Part shown: positions 54,138 through 62,697 of the stretch, one piece after another
How positions within the stretch are numbered: position 1 is the first letter of the stretch
Layout of the letters: each line of letters opens with the position of its first letter
NCBI RefSeq assembly: GCF_049994355.1
Contig: NZ_CP188257.1
Location: 2,294,001-2,358,000 of the forward strand
DNA length: 64,000 nt
Direction: 5' to 3'
DNA from: Angustibacter sp049994355
GTDB lineage: Bacteria; Actinomycetota; Actinomycetes; Actinomycetales; Angustibacteraceae
The notes under the pieces: generated by a model
Seen by the model: only the letters and a program-made list of their open reading frames with translations
Database searches by the model: none
What the model was told of the DNA's origin: nothing
Program-made: the position numbers and the translations under genes

Positions 54138-55289
54138 ATGAACGTCGCCCGTTCCCGCTGGTTGCGCTGGGCCGTGCCCGCTGCGGCCGTCGGCCTGGTG
54201 GTCGGTGGTGCCCAGTTGACCGCGTGGGCCGCCACCTCCCCGGGCGACCTGCCGACCATCACCGCTCGCGATCTGCTGGTGAAGGCCCAGCAGGCGCGGG
54301 TCGACCAACTGTCCGGCACGGTCCGCTCGACGACGAGTCTCGGACTGCCCGCGCTGCCCAGCGGGCGCGGCGCGAACTGGTCCTCGCTCGTCGCGGGCAC
54401 CCAGACCCTTCGGGTGTTCGCCGACGGGCCGCAGCGCCAGCGGGTCGACCTAATGGGCGACCTCGCGCAGGCGAGCGTCGTGCACGATGCCGGCACGGTG
54501 TGGACGTGGTCGAGCGAGACCCGCGAGGTCACCAAGGCCACGTTGCCGGCCAAGAACGGCACGCCCAACGGCAGCAAGCACCCGCTCGACCGGACGTCGG
54601 CCACGCCCCTGACCCCTCAGGAGGCGGCCGACCAGGCGTTGTCCGCGATCTCGCCCACCACGGACGTCTCGGTCGGGCGCAACGCCAAAGTCGCCGGCCG
54701 CGCCGCGTACGACCTGCGGCTGGTCCCGCGGGATGCCGCGACGCTGGTCGGCTCGGTCGACCTGTACGTCGACGCGAAGACCGGCATCGCACTTCGTGCG
54801 GTGGTCGTCCCCCGGGGCAGCCGAGAGGCGGCCGTCGATGTCGGGTTCACCTCCCTGCGGCTGAGCGCACCGGCCGCGTCGACCTTCCACTTCACCGCTC
54901 CGCCCGGGTCCACGGTCCGGGACGTCACGGTGCCGAACGCCGCGGATCGGGTCTCGCCGGCGCCCACGGGCAAGGCGCCCGACGTCCAGCAGGTCGGCAG
55001 CGGCTGGAGCTCGGTGCTCGTGGCCGCCGGGGTTCAGGGCGATGACCTGACCCAGCAGCTGTCTGGTGCGGCGGCTGGCTCCGGGGCTCGGGGCGACACC
55101 GGGCCGGGCATCGGGCCGGCGCTGCTGCAGGCGGCTCGACCGGTGCACGGGGCGTTCGGCTCCGGCCGCGTGCTGCGCACCCGACTGGCCAGCGTCCTTC
55201 TCACGGACGACGGCCGGGTGCTGGTGGGCGCCGTCACCCCTGCCGAGCTCGTCCGAGTCGCATCGCTGCCGGCCGCGCAGGCGCGTTGA
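54138..55289 (+). CDS. Exported RseB/LolA-like protein
   Basis: Predicted secreted or membrane-anchored protein of 383 residues. A basic start and a hydrophobic helix (about 11-31, ending AWAA) act as signal or anchor. The rest has the beta-rich pattern of the RseB/LolA lipoprotein-sensing superfamily (repeated DLYVDAKTGIALRAVV-type strands). No catalytic motif. It overlaps the ABC ATPase gene by 4 bases (TTGA), so it may be a cell-surface partner of that transporter. The family call is moderate. Confidence 0.65.
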   Translation: MNVARSRWLRWAVPAAAVGLVVGGAQLTAWAATSPGDLPTITARDLLVKAQQARVDQLSGTVRSTTSLGLPALPSGRGANWSSLVAGTQTLRVFADGPQRQRVDLMGDLAQASVVHDAGTVWTWSSETREVTKATLPAKNGTPNGSKHPLDRTSATPLTPQEAADQALSAISPTTDVSVGRNAKVAGRAAYDLRLVPRDAATLVGSVDLYVDAKTGIALRAVVVPRGSREAAVDVGFTSLRLSAPAASTFHFTAPPGSTVRDVTVPNAADRVSPAPTGKAPDVQQVGSGWSSVLVAAGVQGDDLTQQLSGAAAGSGARGDTGPGIGPALLQAARPVHGAFGSGRVLRTRLASVLLTDDGRVLVGAVTPAELVRVASLPAAQAR

Positions 55290-56215
55290 GCGCGATCCGC
55301 ACCCGTGCGTTGACCAAGCGCTTCCGGGGTGGACAGGTCGCCGTCGACCAGCTGGACCTCGACGTCCCCGACGGCACCGTCTACGGCTTCCTCGGGCCGA
55401 ACGGGTCGGGCAAGACCACCACGATCCGGATGGTGCTCGGACTGGCCCAGCCGACGTCCGGGGCGGTCGAGCTGTTCGGCGAGACCATGCCGGCGGCCTC
55501 GCCATCCGCGCTGCCGCGGGTGGGCGCGCTGATCGAGGGCCCGGCCTGCTACCCGTTTCTGACCGGCCAGGAGAACCTCGCCCGGATCGACGCCGCCGAT
55601 CCGACTGCCCCGCGAGCAACCCGGGACGCCCGGATCGACCTGGCCCTGGAGCGGGTGGGTCTGGCCGCCGCACGCGGCAAGCGCTACAAGGCCTACTCGC
55701 TCGGGATGCGTCAGCGGCTGGGCATCGCCGCCGCGCTGCTGCGCCCGCGGGACCTGCTGGTGCTGGACGAGCCGACGAACGGTCTCGACCCACAGGGAAC
55801 CCGCGAGGTGCGGGCCCTGGTCCGTGAGCTGGCCACCGAAGGCACCACGGTGTTCGTGTCCAGCCACCTGCTGGCCGAGGTCGAGCAGATCTGCACGCAT
55901 GCGGCGGTGCTGTCCCGTGGACGGCTGGTCGCGGACGGTGAGGTCTCCGCGCTGCGCTCGTCGGTCAGCAGCCGCCTCGTCGTCACCACCCCGGACATCG
56001 CGACCGCAGCGGCGACGTTGGCCGGGCTGGGGCTGACAGACGTCCTCCAGGACGCGCACGCGGTCAGCGCGCCGGTGGGCACCATGCAGCCGGACGTCGC
56101 GTGCGCCGCGCTGGTCCGCGACGGAGTCCGGGTGCAGGGCCTGACGGTCGAGCGCCCCTCCCTCGAGGAGGCCTTCGTGGCGTTGACCGGGGAGGGCTTC
56201 GATGTCGCCGGCTGA
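55286..56215 (+). CDS. ABC exporter ATP-binding protein (BcrA-like)
   Basis: ATPase of 309 residues: Walker A GPNGSGKT, signature YSLGMRQRLGIAAAL, Walker B LLVLDEPTNGLDPQG and an H-loop SSHLLAEVE. The SLGM signature is typical of the BcrA/bacitracin-type export branch. The start is a rare TTG that overlaps the preceding stop (TTGA). It overlaps the permease gene by 14 bases. Confidence 0.92.
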   Translation: MSAIRTRALTKRFRGGQVAVDQLDLDVPDGTVYGFLGPNGSGKTTTIRMVLGLAQPTSGAVELFGETMPAASPSALPRVGALIEGPACYPFLTGQENLARIDAADPTAPRATRDARIDLALERVGLAAARGKRYKAYSLGMRQRLGIAAALLRPRDLLVLDEPTNGLDPQGTREVRALVRELATEGTTVFVSSHLLAEVEQICTHAAVLSRGRLVADGEVSALRSSVSSRLVVTTPDIATAAATLAGLGLTDVLQDAHAVSAPVGTMQPDVACAALVRDGVRVQGLTVERPSLEEAFVALTGEGFDVAG

Positions 56216-57041
56216 CGTGCCGGGCCGGGCCACCCTGCGGCTGCTGAACAGCGAGCTCGGCCTGCTGCTCGGCCGGATGCGGATCCGGGCCGGGCTCGCG
56301 GTGCTGGCCGCCGTCCCGGTGCTGATCGCGGTGGTGGTGCGCACCTTCGGCGGCCCAAGCAACCCCGGCGAGGGACCGCCCTTCCTGAGCGACGTCACGC
56401 AGAACGGGCTGTTCATCGCGTTCACCGCGCTGACCGTCGAGCTGCCGCTCTTCCTGCCGCTCGCGGTCGGCGTGGTCGCGGGGGACAGCATCGCCGGCGA
56501 GGCCCAGATGGGCACGCTGCGCTACCTGCTGGTCGCGCCGGCGGGTCGCACCCGGCTGGCCGTCGTCAAGCTGGCGTCCGCGATCCTGTTCTGCCTGGTA
56601 GCCACCTTCGTGGTCGCGGTCGCCGGGTGGTTGGTGGGTGCGGCGCTGTTCCCGCTGCACGACGTGGCGCTGCTGTCCGGCGGCACGATCAGTGCCGGCG
56701 ACGCGATCGTGCGCGGCGCCGCCGTCGCCGGCTACGTCGGGCTGTCGTTGGCCGGCCTCAGCGCCGTGGGGGTGTTCGTCTCGACGCTGACCGACGTGCC
56801 CATCGCCGCCATGGCCACCACGGTCGGGCTAGCCATCACCAGCCAGATCCTCGACGTGATCCCGCAGGTTTCGGCCATCCACCCCTGGCTGCCGACGCAC
56901 TACTGGCTGGCCTTCGGCGACCTGCTGCGTCAGCCGGTGGACACTTCGATGATGGTGCACGGACTGCTGCTGCAGCTGGGTTACGTGCTGGTCTTCGGTG
57001 CCGCGGCCTGGGCCCGGTTCACCACTCGGGACGTGCTGTAG
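56202..57041 (+). CDS. ABC-2 type exporter permease
   Basis: Integral membrane protein of 279 residues with six helices, partner of the ATPase just upstream. It has a cytoplasmic N-terminal stretch followed by helix 1, a GDSIAGEAQMGTLRYLLVAP motif after helix 2, and a last helix near residue 255. The substrate is unknown; such pairs often export peptides or antibiotics, or act in envelope homeostasis. It ends 8 bases from the converging bioN gene. Confidence 0.88.
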   Translation: MSPADVPGRATLRLLNSELGLLLGRMRIRAGLAVLAAVPVLIAVVVRTFGGPSNPGEGPPFLSDVTQNGLFIAFTALTVELPLFLPLAVGVVAGDSIAGEAQMGTLRYLLVAPAGRTRLAVVKLASAILFCLVATFVVAVAGWLVGAALFPLHDVALLSGGTISAGDAIVRGAAVAGYVGLSLAGLSAVGVFVSTLTDVPIAAMATTVGLAITSQILDVIPQVSAIHPWLPTHYWLAFGDLLRQPVDTSMMVHGLLLQLGYVLVFGAAAWARFTTRDVL

Positions 57042-57049
57042 CGGCGCGG

Positions 57050-57646
57050 TCAGTCGTCGACGCCGCGGGCCGCCAGCGCCTCGCCGAGCTGGTCCGCGTG
57101 CCGCATGGTGCGCAGCACGAGCGGCACCAGCAGCGCCCGCGGGCTGCGCTCCAGGCCGCGAGCCCGCCGCGCGTCCCGGGCCTGACCGTAGGTGCCGGCC
57201 AGCACCGGGACGGCGCGCACCGTGAGGGCGAGCACGAGCGCCACCCGGTCGGGCTCCACGCCGAAGCGCTGGAACGGTCCCAGCACGGCGACTGCGACGT
57301 CGAGCATGGCGGTGACCCGGGTCGACAGGGTGACCAGGCCGGCAGCGGCGACCGCGACCAGCATCGTGCCCACCACGACGACGACGGCCGACCAGCCACC
57401 GGACCACCACTGGAACGGCACCAGGAACAGCAGGAACCAGCGCAGCGGCCACACCTGGGCACCGACCACCAGCGGACCCCAGCCCGCCAGGGCGTACCCC
57501 AGCAGCACCAACGCCGCGCCCACGGCCACCGCGGTCGGGGACCTGACCGCAACCAGGACCGCCGTCCCGACCAGCAGCAAGGCCAGCTTCAACCCGGCCG
57601 GGCAGCGGTGCAGAAGCGAGGTTCCGGGGCGGTACAGCCCGATCAC
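57050..57646 (-). CDS. bioN: ECF transporter transmembrane protein, BioN type
   Basis: T-component (EcfT family) of an energy-coupling factor importer, 198 residues with about five membrane helices. The two Ala-Arg-Gly-type coupling motifs are present: DARRARGLE and LAARGV near the C-terminus. Together with BioM and BioY it forms the BioMNY biotin importer. The GTG start overlaps the bioM stop as GTGA. Confidence 0.9.
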   Translation of the reverse strand: MIGLYRPGTSLLHRCPAGLKLALLLVGTAVLVAVRSPTAVAVGAALVLLGYALAGWGPLVVGAQVWPLRWFLLFLVPFQWWSGGWSAVVVVVGTMLVAVAAAGLVTLSTRVTAMLDVAVAVLGPFQRFGVEPDRVALVLALTVRAVPVLAGTYGQARDARRARGLERSPRALLVPLVLRTMRHADQLGEALAARGVDD

Positions 57647-58350
57647 GACGCACCCACCGGAGGCTCGCCGGACGCCCGCATCAGCCGCTGGTAGTGCTCG
57701 ACCGCCTCGCCTCCCGGCCCGTCGAACACCACCCGGCCCTCATCGACCACGAGCACCCGCTGGTAGCCCAGCACCAGGTCGAGCTGGTGGGTGACCAGCA
57801 CGACCTGCTGCGCGAGCGCGTCCAGCATCGCGGCGATCCGGCCGGTGTTGCGCAGGTCCAGCAGGGTGGTCGGCTCGTCGCAGACGAGCACCGCAGGCTC
57901 GGTCACCATCACGGCGGCTAGTGCGAGCAGCTGCTTCTGACCGCCGGACAGCAGGTGGGCGGGCCGGTCCGACAAGCCGGTGAGCCCGAAGCGCTGCAGG
58001 GTGTCCTCGACCATTCGTGCCCGGTCGACGGGAGACAGGTCCTTGCGGCGGCGCAGGGAGAACGCGACGTCCTCACCGACCGTTGGCATCACGATCTGGG
58101 CGTCCGGGTCGGTGAACACGAAACCGACCCGGCGCCGGACTGCGGCGCCGTCCCGCCGGGTGTCCAGGCCGTCGACCGTGACCCGGCCGCGGGTGGGGAG
58201 CACGAGCCCGTTGAGAAGGCGGGCCAAGGTGGACTTGCCGGACCCGTTGGCACCGATCACGGCGATCCGTCGCTCGCCCAGCTCGAGGTCGACGTCAACC
58301 AGCACCGGTTGGTCGCCGAAGCTGTGACTGACCCCCTCGAGCCGGATCAT
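57643..58350 (-). CDS. bioM: ECF transporter ATPase, BioM type
   Basis: Soluble ATPase of the biotin ECF importer, 235 residues: Walker A GANGSGKS, signature LSGGQKQLLALA, Walker B VLVCDEPTTLLD, and an H-loop THQLDL. A Q-loop is present in VFTDPDAQIVMPT. ATG 58350 overlaps the thiolase stop (ATGA) and gives the family start MIRLEGVSHSFG. Confidence 0.9.
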   Translation of the reverse strand: MIRLEGVSHSFGDQPVLVDVDLELGERRIAVIGANGSGKSTLARLLNGLVLPTRGRVTVDGLDTRRDGAAVRRRVGFVFTDPDAQIVMPTVGEDVAFSLRRRKDLSPVDRARMVEDTLQRFGLTGLSDRPAHLLSGGQKQLLALAAVMVTEPAVLVCDEPTTLLDLRNTGRIAAMLDALAQQVVLVTHQLDLVLGYQRVLVVDEGRVVFDGPGGEAVEHYQRLMRASGEPPVGAS

Positions 58351-59543
58351 CCGACCCGCTCCACGAGCAGGGCGACGCCCTGGCCGCCACCGACCGCGCA
58401 CGCGGCGACCCCGAACCGCGGGCCCTGCTCACGCACCATCCGGCTGAACAGCCGCACCATCAGCAGGGCTCCGCTGGCACCCCAGGGGTGGCCGAGCGCG
58501 ATGGCGCCGCCCTGCGCGCAGACCCGGTCGCCGTCCGCGCCGAGCGGGTCGAGCCCCCAGGCGTCCGTGCAGGCGAGCACCTGCGCCGCGAACGCCTCGG
58601 TCAGCTCCACCGCGCCCACGTCCGCCCAGCCCAGTCCAGCTGCCGACAGCACCGACTGCACGGCGGGCACCGGGCCGAGTCCGGGAAGGCGCGGGTGGAC
58701 GCCGGCGCTGGCGACCGCTCGGATCGCCAGTCCGGGCAGCCCCAGGTCGCGTCGGGTGGCCTCGTCGAGCAGCGCCACCGCCGCGCAGCCGTCGCTGATC
58801 CCGCAGGAGTTACCCGCCGTCGCCGTGCCGTCGGGGGTGAACGCCGGCCGGAACCGGCCGAGCGTCGCGACGTCCAGACCGGCACGTGGCCGCTCGTCGC
58901 GGTCGACGCCGCCGACCGGCACCAGCTCGGCGCGGTAGCGGCCGGCGTCCGCGTTCGCCACGGCGAGCGCGTGCGAGCGGACGGCGTACTCGTCCTGCCG
59001 TAGCCGGCTGATCGCCCGCTCACGGGCCAGGTCGTCCGCGGCCTCGCCCATGCCGGGGTCGCCGATCTCGTCGGGGGAGAACCGGGCTCGGTCGTAGGCC
59101 ACCCGAGCGCCGTCCGGTGCGAGGGCGAGCCGGGTCGGTGCCGTGCTGGCGCTCTCCACCCCGCCGGCCAGCACGAGCCGGTCACCGCAGAGCACGCGCA
59201 GCGCGCCGACGTTCACGGCCTCAAGGCCGCTGCCGCACTGGCGGTCCACGGTCAGCCCGGGGACGGCAAGTCCGAGCCCGGCGGCCAGCGCGGCCACCCG
59301 CGCCGGGTCCCCGCCCGGTCCCATGCAGTTGCCGAGGATGACCTCGTCGACCGTGTCGGGGCGCTGCGCCACCGGCCCCACATCGTCGACCAGCGCCCGC
59401 AGGACCGGGGTTGCCAGCGCCACCACGTCCAGGCCGGCCAGCGCCCGACCGGCCGTGCCGATCGGCGTACGGCGTGCGGCAACCACCACCGGGGTGCGCG
59501 GATCGGCGGTTTCGGGCGTGAGCAGACGGACCGTGGAGGGCAT
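58347..59543 (-). CDS. Thiolase-family acyl-CoA acetyltransferase
   Basis: Thiolase of 398 residues with an intact catalytic set: nucleophile Cys103 in DRQCGSGLEA, His in GGAIALGHPWGASGA, and a second Cys in ACAVGGGQG. It may condense or cleave acyl-CoA. It lies between an acyl-CoA ligase gene and bioM, with an overlap to bioM and a 6-base gap to the ligase, so it is part of the biotin-import operon. The substrate is unknown; a pimelate-type acyl chain is one guess from context. Confidence 0.9.
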   Translation of the reverse strand: MPSTVRLLTPETADPRTPVVVAARRTPIGTAGRALAGLDVVALATPVLRALVDDVGPVAQRPDTVDEVILGNCMGPGGDPARVAALAAGLGLAVPGLTVDRQCGSGLEAVNVGALRVLCGDRLVLAGGVESASTAPTRLALAPDGARVAYDRARFSPDEIGDPGMGEAADDLARERAISRLRQDEYAVRSHALAVANADAGRYRAELVPVGGVDRDERPRAGLDVATLGRFRPAFTPDGTATAGNSCGISDGCAAVALLDEATRRDLGLPGLAIRAVASAGVHPRLPGLGPVPAVQSVLSAAGLGWADVGAVELTEAFAAQVLACTDAWGLDPLGADGDRVCAQGGAIALGHPWGASGALLMVRLFSRMVREQGPRFGVAACAVGGGQGVALLVERVG

Positions 59544-59549
59544 CGGCTG

Positions 59550-60668
59550 TCAGGGTAGAGGTGGCAGGTCCTGAGCCTGCCGGGCGACCTGGTCGCGGCG
59601 GATCTTGCCGGACGACGTCCGAGGCACGGACTGTGCACGCAGCCAACGGCGCGGTCTGGCTGCTGCGGGCAGCCCGCGGACCACCTGCTCGAGATCGCGG
59701 CGCCGGACGACGTCCTGGGTCACCACGACGGCGGCGACCACCTGGCCAAGGTCCGGGTGGGGGAGACCGAGCACGGCGACGTCCAGCACTCCCGGCACCG
59801 AGGCCAGCACGCCCTCGACCTCCTCGACCAGCACGGTGTGCCCCCCGGTGCTCACCGCGGTGGATCCGCGCCCGAGGACCTCCCAGCCGGAGCCGGCCCT
59901 TCGTGCCCGGTCGCCCACGCTGGCCCAGTGACCCTGCCGTTGCAGCGCGCCACCCCCGTCGTCGGCCAGGTATCCACGGCACACGTACGGCGAACGGACC
60001 CACAGCACACCGGCGTCGTCCAGCCTGGTCTGTGCGCCAGGAAAGTCCGTCATCGGTCCCGACCCGCTGCGGAAGCCGACGAAGGAGAGCTCGGCGGCGC
60101 CGTAGTACTCGACGACTTGCCAGCCGAAACGCTCGGCCCGGAACCGCAGCCCAGGCGCCAGGGGGGCGCCCGCCACCACGACGACCCGCAGGCTGGTCGG
60201 TTCGCCGCGGTCCACCTGGTCGCACGCCCGCTCGAGCGCGGTCGGCACCAGGTGCGCGGCGGTGGCGGTGGCCGGCAGTGCCGGACCGCGGTGGGTGCGT
60301 GCCCCGACGGCTCGGGCGTGCAGGCCGCCGTACAGGGACAGGGTCGAGGTCAACGGCAGCGGTAGCCACACCTCGTCGTCCCGGCCGAGGCCGGTCAGCG
60401 AGGTCAACGGGTCGAGGCTGGCCCGCCAGGACTCGACGGTTCGGACCACCGCGCGGGCGCGTCCGGTCGCCCCTGAGGTGAACAGTACGAGGTCCCCGGC
60501 GCTCAGCGAGCCGGCCTGCTCGGCTCGCTCCAGCTCTGCCTGCGCCGCGGCGCGGATCGGCGGCGGCCAGAGCGGGTCGAGCACAGCCAGCGGACCCGGC
60601 CCGGCGACCTCCAGGCGCGACGCGAGGCGGTCGAGCACCTGGTCAGGCCGGGGCAGCTCGACCGGCAT
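59550..60668 (-). CDS. Short AMP-binding acyl-CoA ligase-like protein
   Basis: Adenylate-forming enzyme of 372 residues. It has the ATP-binding loop LVLFTSGATGRARAV, the YYGAAELSFVGF (A5-like) segment, and the C-terminal TSSGKIRRDQ holding the catalytic lysine. At 372 residues it is clearly shorter than the usual 500 or more; the N-terminal subdomain is reduced. The late motifs and lysine are intact, so activity is likely. Its position between bioY and the thiolase suggests acyl activation linked to biotin. Confidence 0.85.
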   Translation of the reverse strand: MPVELPRPDQVLDRLASRLEVAGPGPLAVLDPLWPPPIRAAAQAELERAEQAGSLSAGDLVLFTSGATGRARAVVRTVESWRASLDPLTSLTGLGRDDEVWLPLPLTSTLSLYGGLHARAVGARTHRGPALPATATAAHLVPTALERACDQVDRGEPTSLRVVVVAGAPLAPGLRFRAERFGWQVVEYYGAAELSFVGFRSGSGPMTDFPGAQTRLDDAGVLWVRSPYVCRGYLADDGGGALQRQGHWASVGDRARRAGSGWEVLGRGSTAVSTGGHTVLVEEVEGVLASVPGVLDVAVLGLPHPDLGQVVAAVVVTQDVVRRRDLEQVVRGLPAAARPRRWLRAQSVPRTSSGKIRRDQVARQAQDLPPLP

Positions 60669-60689
60669 GACGACGTTGGGGTCAGCGGC

Positions 60690-61289
60690 TCAGGACGCCG
60701 AGGTCGCGCTCTCGCGGTCGACCTTGTGGCCCGAAGCGTGCGTCGGGTAGCCGCGATGCACGGCAGCTGCGACGAACGTCGCGATGATCGCCTTCGCGAG
60801 GTCACCCGGCAGGTAGATCAGCGCGCTGATCGCGGTGGCCACGATGGTCTTCGTGCCGAGCACCTGCGCCTGCACGGGGATCCCGATCAGGTAGATCACG
60901 CCGATACCACCGACGACGTTGGCGGTCAGCCCCCACCACACCGGGTAGGCCGGCAGCCGGCGCTCGACCATCCAGCCGATCACGAACGCGCCGATCGGCC
61001 AGCCGATCAGGTAGCCGGCGCTGGGGCCGGCGAACACCGCGAGCCCGCCACGGCCACCGGCCAGCAGCGGCAGCCCCGCCGCCACCAGGGCGAGGAACAC
61101 GACCATCGACAGGAAGCCGCGCCTGGCCCCCAGGATCGATCCGGCGAGCATGACCCCGAGCGTCTGCAGCGTGACCGGCACTGCGTTGCCGAACAGGGTG
61201 ATCGAGCCGGGCAGGCCGAGCACGGCCATCAGGGCTGCGAAGGAGGCGATCAGTGCGAGGTCACGGGCGGAGGAGCGGTGTGCGGTCAT
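60690..61289 (-). CDS. bioY: Biotin transporter substrate-binding protein BioY
   Basis: S-component that binds biotin in the membrane, 199 residues with about six helices. It has GNAVPVTLQTLGVMLAGSIL, then GPSAGYLIGWPIGAF and LIYLPGDLAKAIIATFVA, all characteristic of BioY. It leads the operon bioY-ligase-thiolase-bioM-bioN. Upstream to 61360 I see no clear BirA- or BioQ-type palindrome. Confidence 0.94.
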   Translation of the reverse strand: MTAHRSSARDLALIASFAALMAVLGLPGSITLFGNAVPVTLQTLGVMLAGSILGARRGFLSMVVFLALVAAGLPLLAGGRGGLAVFAGPSAGYLIGWPIGAFVIGWMVERRLPAYPVWWGLTANVVGGIGVIYLIGIPVQAQVLGTKTIVATAISALIYLPGDLAKAIIATFVAAAVHRGYPTHASGHKVDRESATSAS

Positions 61290-61558
61290 GTCAGCCTCTG
61301 GTCGGTGGCGGGCAGGACGATCGGCGAGCGTCCCCGGCGCCCGCAGGCTAGCGGGTGGCGATCTGTCCGCTTCGTGACGGTCCAGATGTCAAGATCAGGT
61401 TCGTCGTGACCCACGGTAGTCCGTGCTTGGTGTATCAGGATCGCGCCCGGTTGCTCTTACTGGACATGAGGGCGCACTTCGCGTGTGGGGACGGCGGGCT
61501 TGTCGCGCTGGTCAATGGGCGACCAGAATGGGCAGCCCGCCGTCCTTGGGAGAGTTCC

Positions 61559-62224
61559 ATGAGTGCCGGCATCGCGTCGGGCGGTCACGCAACGTCCAAG
61601 CCGTCGGCTGTCACCAACGATCCTGTTGGTGAGGCCAGCGTCGGCGACCTGCTCGCGCGCGCAGCCGCAGGCGCTCAGTCCGCCTGGGACGAGATCGTGC
61701 GCCGCTACGAGCGGCTGGTCTGGTCGGTGGCGCGTTCGCACCGGCTGAACTCGGCGGACTCGGCCGACGCCGTGCAGACGACCTGGCTGCGGCTGGTCGA
61801 GCACATGTCCGCCATCCAGGAGCCTGACCGGCTAGGCGCCTGGCTGGCGACCACCGCCCGCCGGGAGTCGCTGCGGATCGTCACCCGTCGCCAGCGCGAA
61901 CGCCGCGACGGGGCGGACGACGAGCTGCAGTCGATGCCGGACAGCGGGATCGGGGTCGAGGAGTCGCTGCTCAGCAGCGAACGCGACGCCACCCTGCTCC
62001 GGGCCGTCCGCGAGCTCGACGACCGCTGCCAACGACTACTCAGAGTGCTCTCGGCCTCACCGCCGCCGCGCTACGACGCGGTGTCAGAGGCCTTCGGAAT
62101 GCCGATCGGGAGTATCGGCCCCACGCGGGGCCGGTGCCTGCAAAGACTCAAGGACGTGCTGCTGGACATGGGTTTCAACCCGAACAGCAGCAACGACGAC
62201 GACACGAACGGAGGGGACAGCTGA
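61559..62224 (+). CDS. ECF-like RNA polymerase sigma factor
   Basis: Sigma-70-family factor of 221 residues with region 2 (about 30-95, AWDEIVRRYERLVWSVARSH and TTWLRLVEHMSAI) and region 4 with the helix-turn-helix (YDAVSEAFGMPIGSIGPTRG). There is no region 3. A short Asn/Asp-rich acidic tail follows. ATG 61559 has GGGAGAG upstream; the frame is open to 61355 but without a ribosome binding site. No anti-sigma factor gene is adjacent. The 269-base region before it (61290-61558) shows no clear promoter. Confidence 0.88.
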   Translation: MSAGIASGGHATSKPSAVTNDPVGEASVGDLLARAAAGAQSAWDEIVRRYERLVWSVARSHRLNSADSADAVQTTWLRLVEHMSAIQEPDRLGAWLATTARRESLRIVTRRQRERRDGADDELQSMPDSGIGVEESLLSSERDATLLRAVRELDDRCQRLLRVLSASPPPRYDAVSEAFGMPIGSIGPTRGRCLQRLKDVLLDMGFNPNSSNDDDTNGGDS

Positions 62225-62670
62225 TGGCCTTCATCACGCCCCCGGACCCGGACGAGCGCCTGCTCAGCCGGCTGGGCTCCATGTACGACGAGCTCGACCC
62301 TGTGCCCGACGTCGTCAGCGAGGCCGCTCGTGCGGCCTTCATCCTGCGCGACCTGGACGCCGAGCTGATCCCGCTGGTCGAGTCGCTGGCCACCACCTTC
62401 GTGCGCGGTGAGTCCGACAACTGGCTGTCCTTCGCCCTGGAGGACCTCGAGATCGACCTCGGCTCGCGCCGCGAGCGCTCCGGCTGGCAGATCGTCGGCC
62501 AGATCACCGGTGCGGTCCAGGAGATGACCGTGCACACCCTGGCCGGGTCCGAGCCGGTGGCGGTCGACGAGATGGGTCGGTTCCGCGCCGAGGTGAGCGC
62601 TCGCACGCTCAGCCTGCGGCTGACCACCCCCGACGGACGTCGGCTTCGTACCGAATGGGTTTCCTTGTAA
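62224..62670 (+). CDS. Small conserved-type protein of unknown function
   Basis: Acidic protein of 148 residues with no membrane segment. The N-terminal third is helical (YDELDPVPDVVSEAARAAFI) and the C-terminal part beta-rich (TVHTLAGSEPVAVDEMGRF, SLRLTTPDGRRL), as in a small carboxypeptidase-regulatory-like or Ig-like domain. Its start overlaps the sigma stop by one base (TGATG), so it is made with the sigma factor and could be its regulator; this is inference. Confidence 0.75.
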   Translation: MAFITPPDPDERLLSRLGSMYDELDPVPDVVSEAARAAFILRDLDAELIPLVESLATTFVRGESDNWLSFALEDLEIDLGSRRERSGWQIVGQITGAVQEMTVHTLAGSEPVAVDEMGRFRAEVSARTLSLRLTTPDGRRLRTEWVSL

Positions 62671-62684
62671 CGGTCCGGCTGTAG

Positions 62685-62690
62685 GACACT
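62685..62690 (+). promoter_or_regulatory. Possible -10 for a leaderless TPR-protein mRNA
   Basis: GACACT ends 7 bases before the GTG at 62698, the same hexamer and spacing as before the response regulator. It favours that start over the GTG at 62695. Confidence 0.35.
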
Positions 62691-62697
62691 GCTCGTG

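Noticed and set aside
57041..57066. Hairpin between the ABC permease and bioN as a terminator
   Set aside because: GCGGCG and CGCCGC can pair over a 14-base loop, but such 6-bp GC matches are expected by chance in this DNA, and one arm lies in the bioN coding end.
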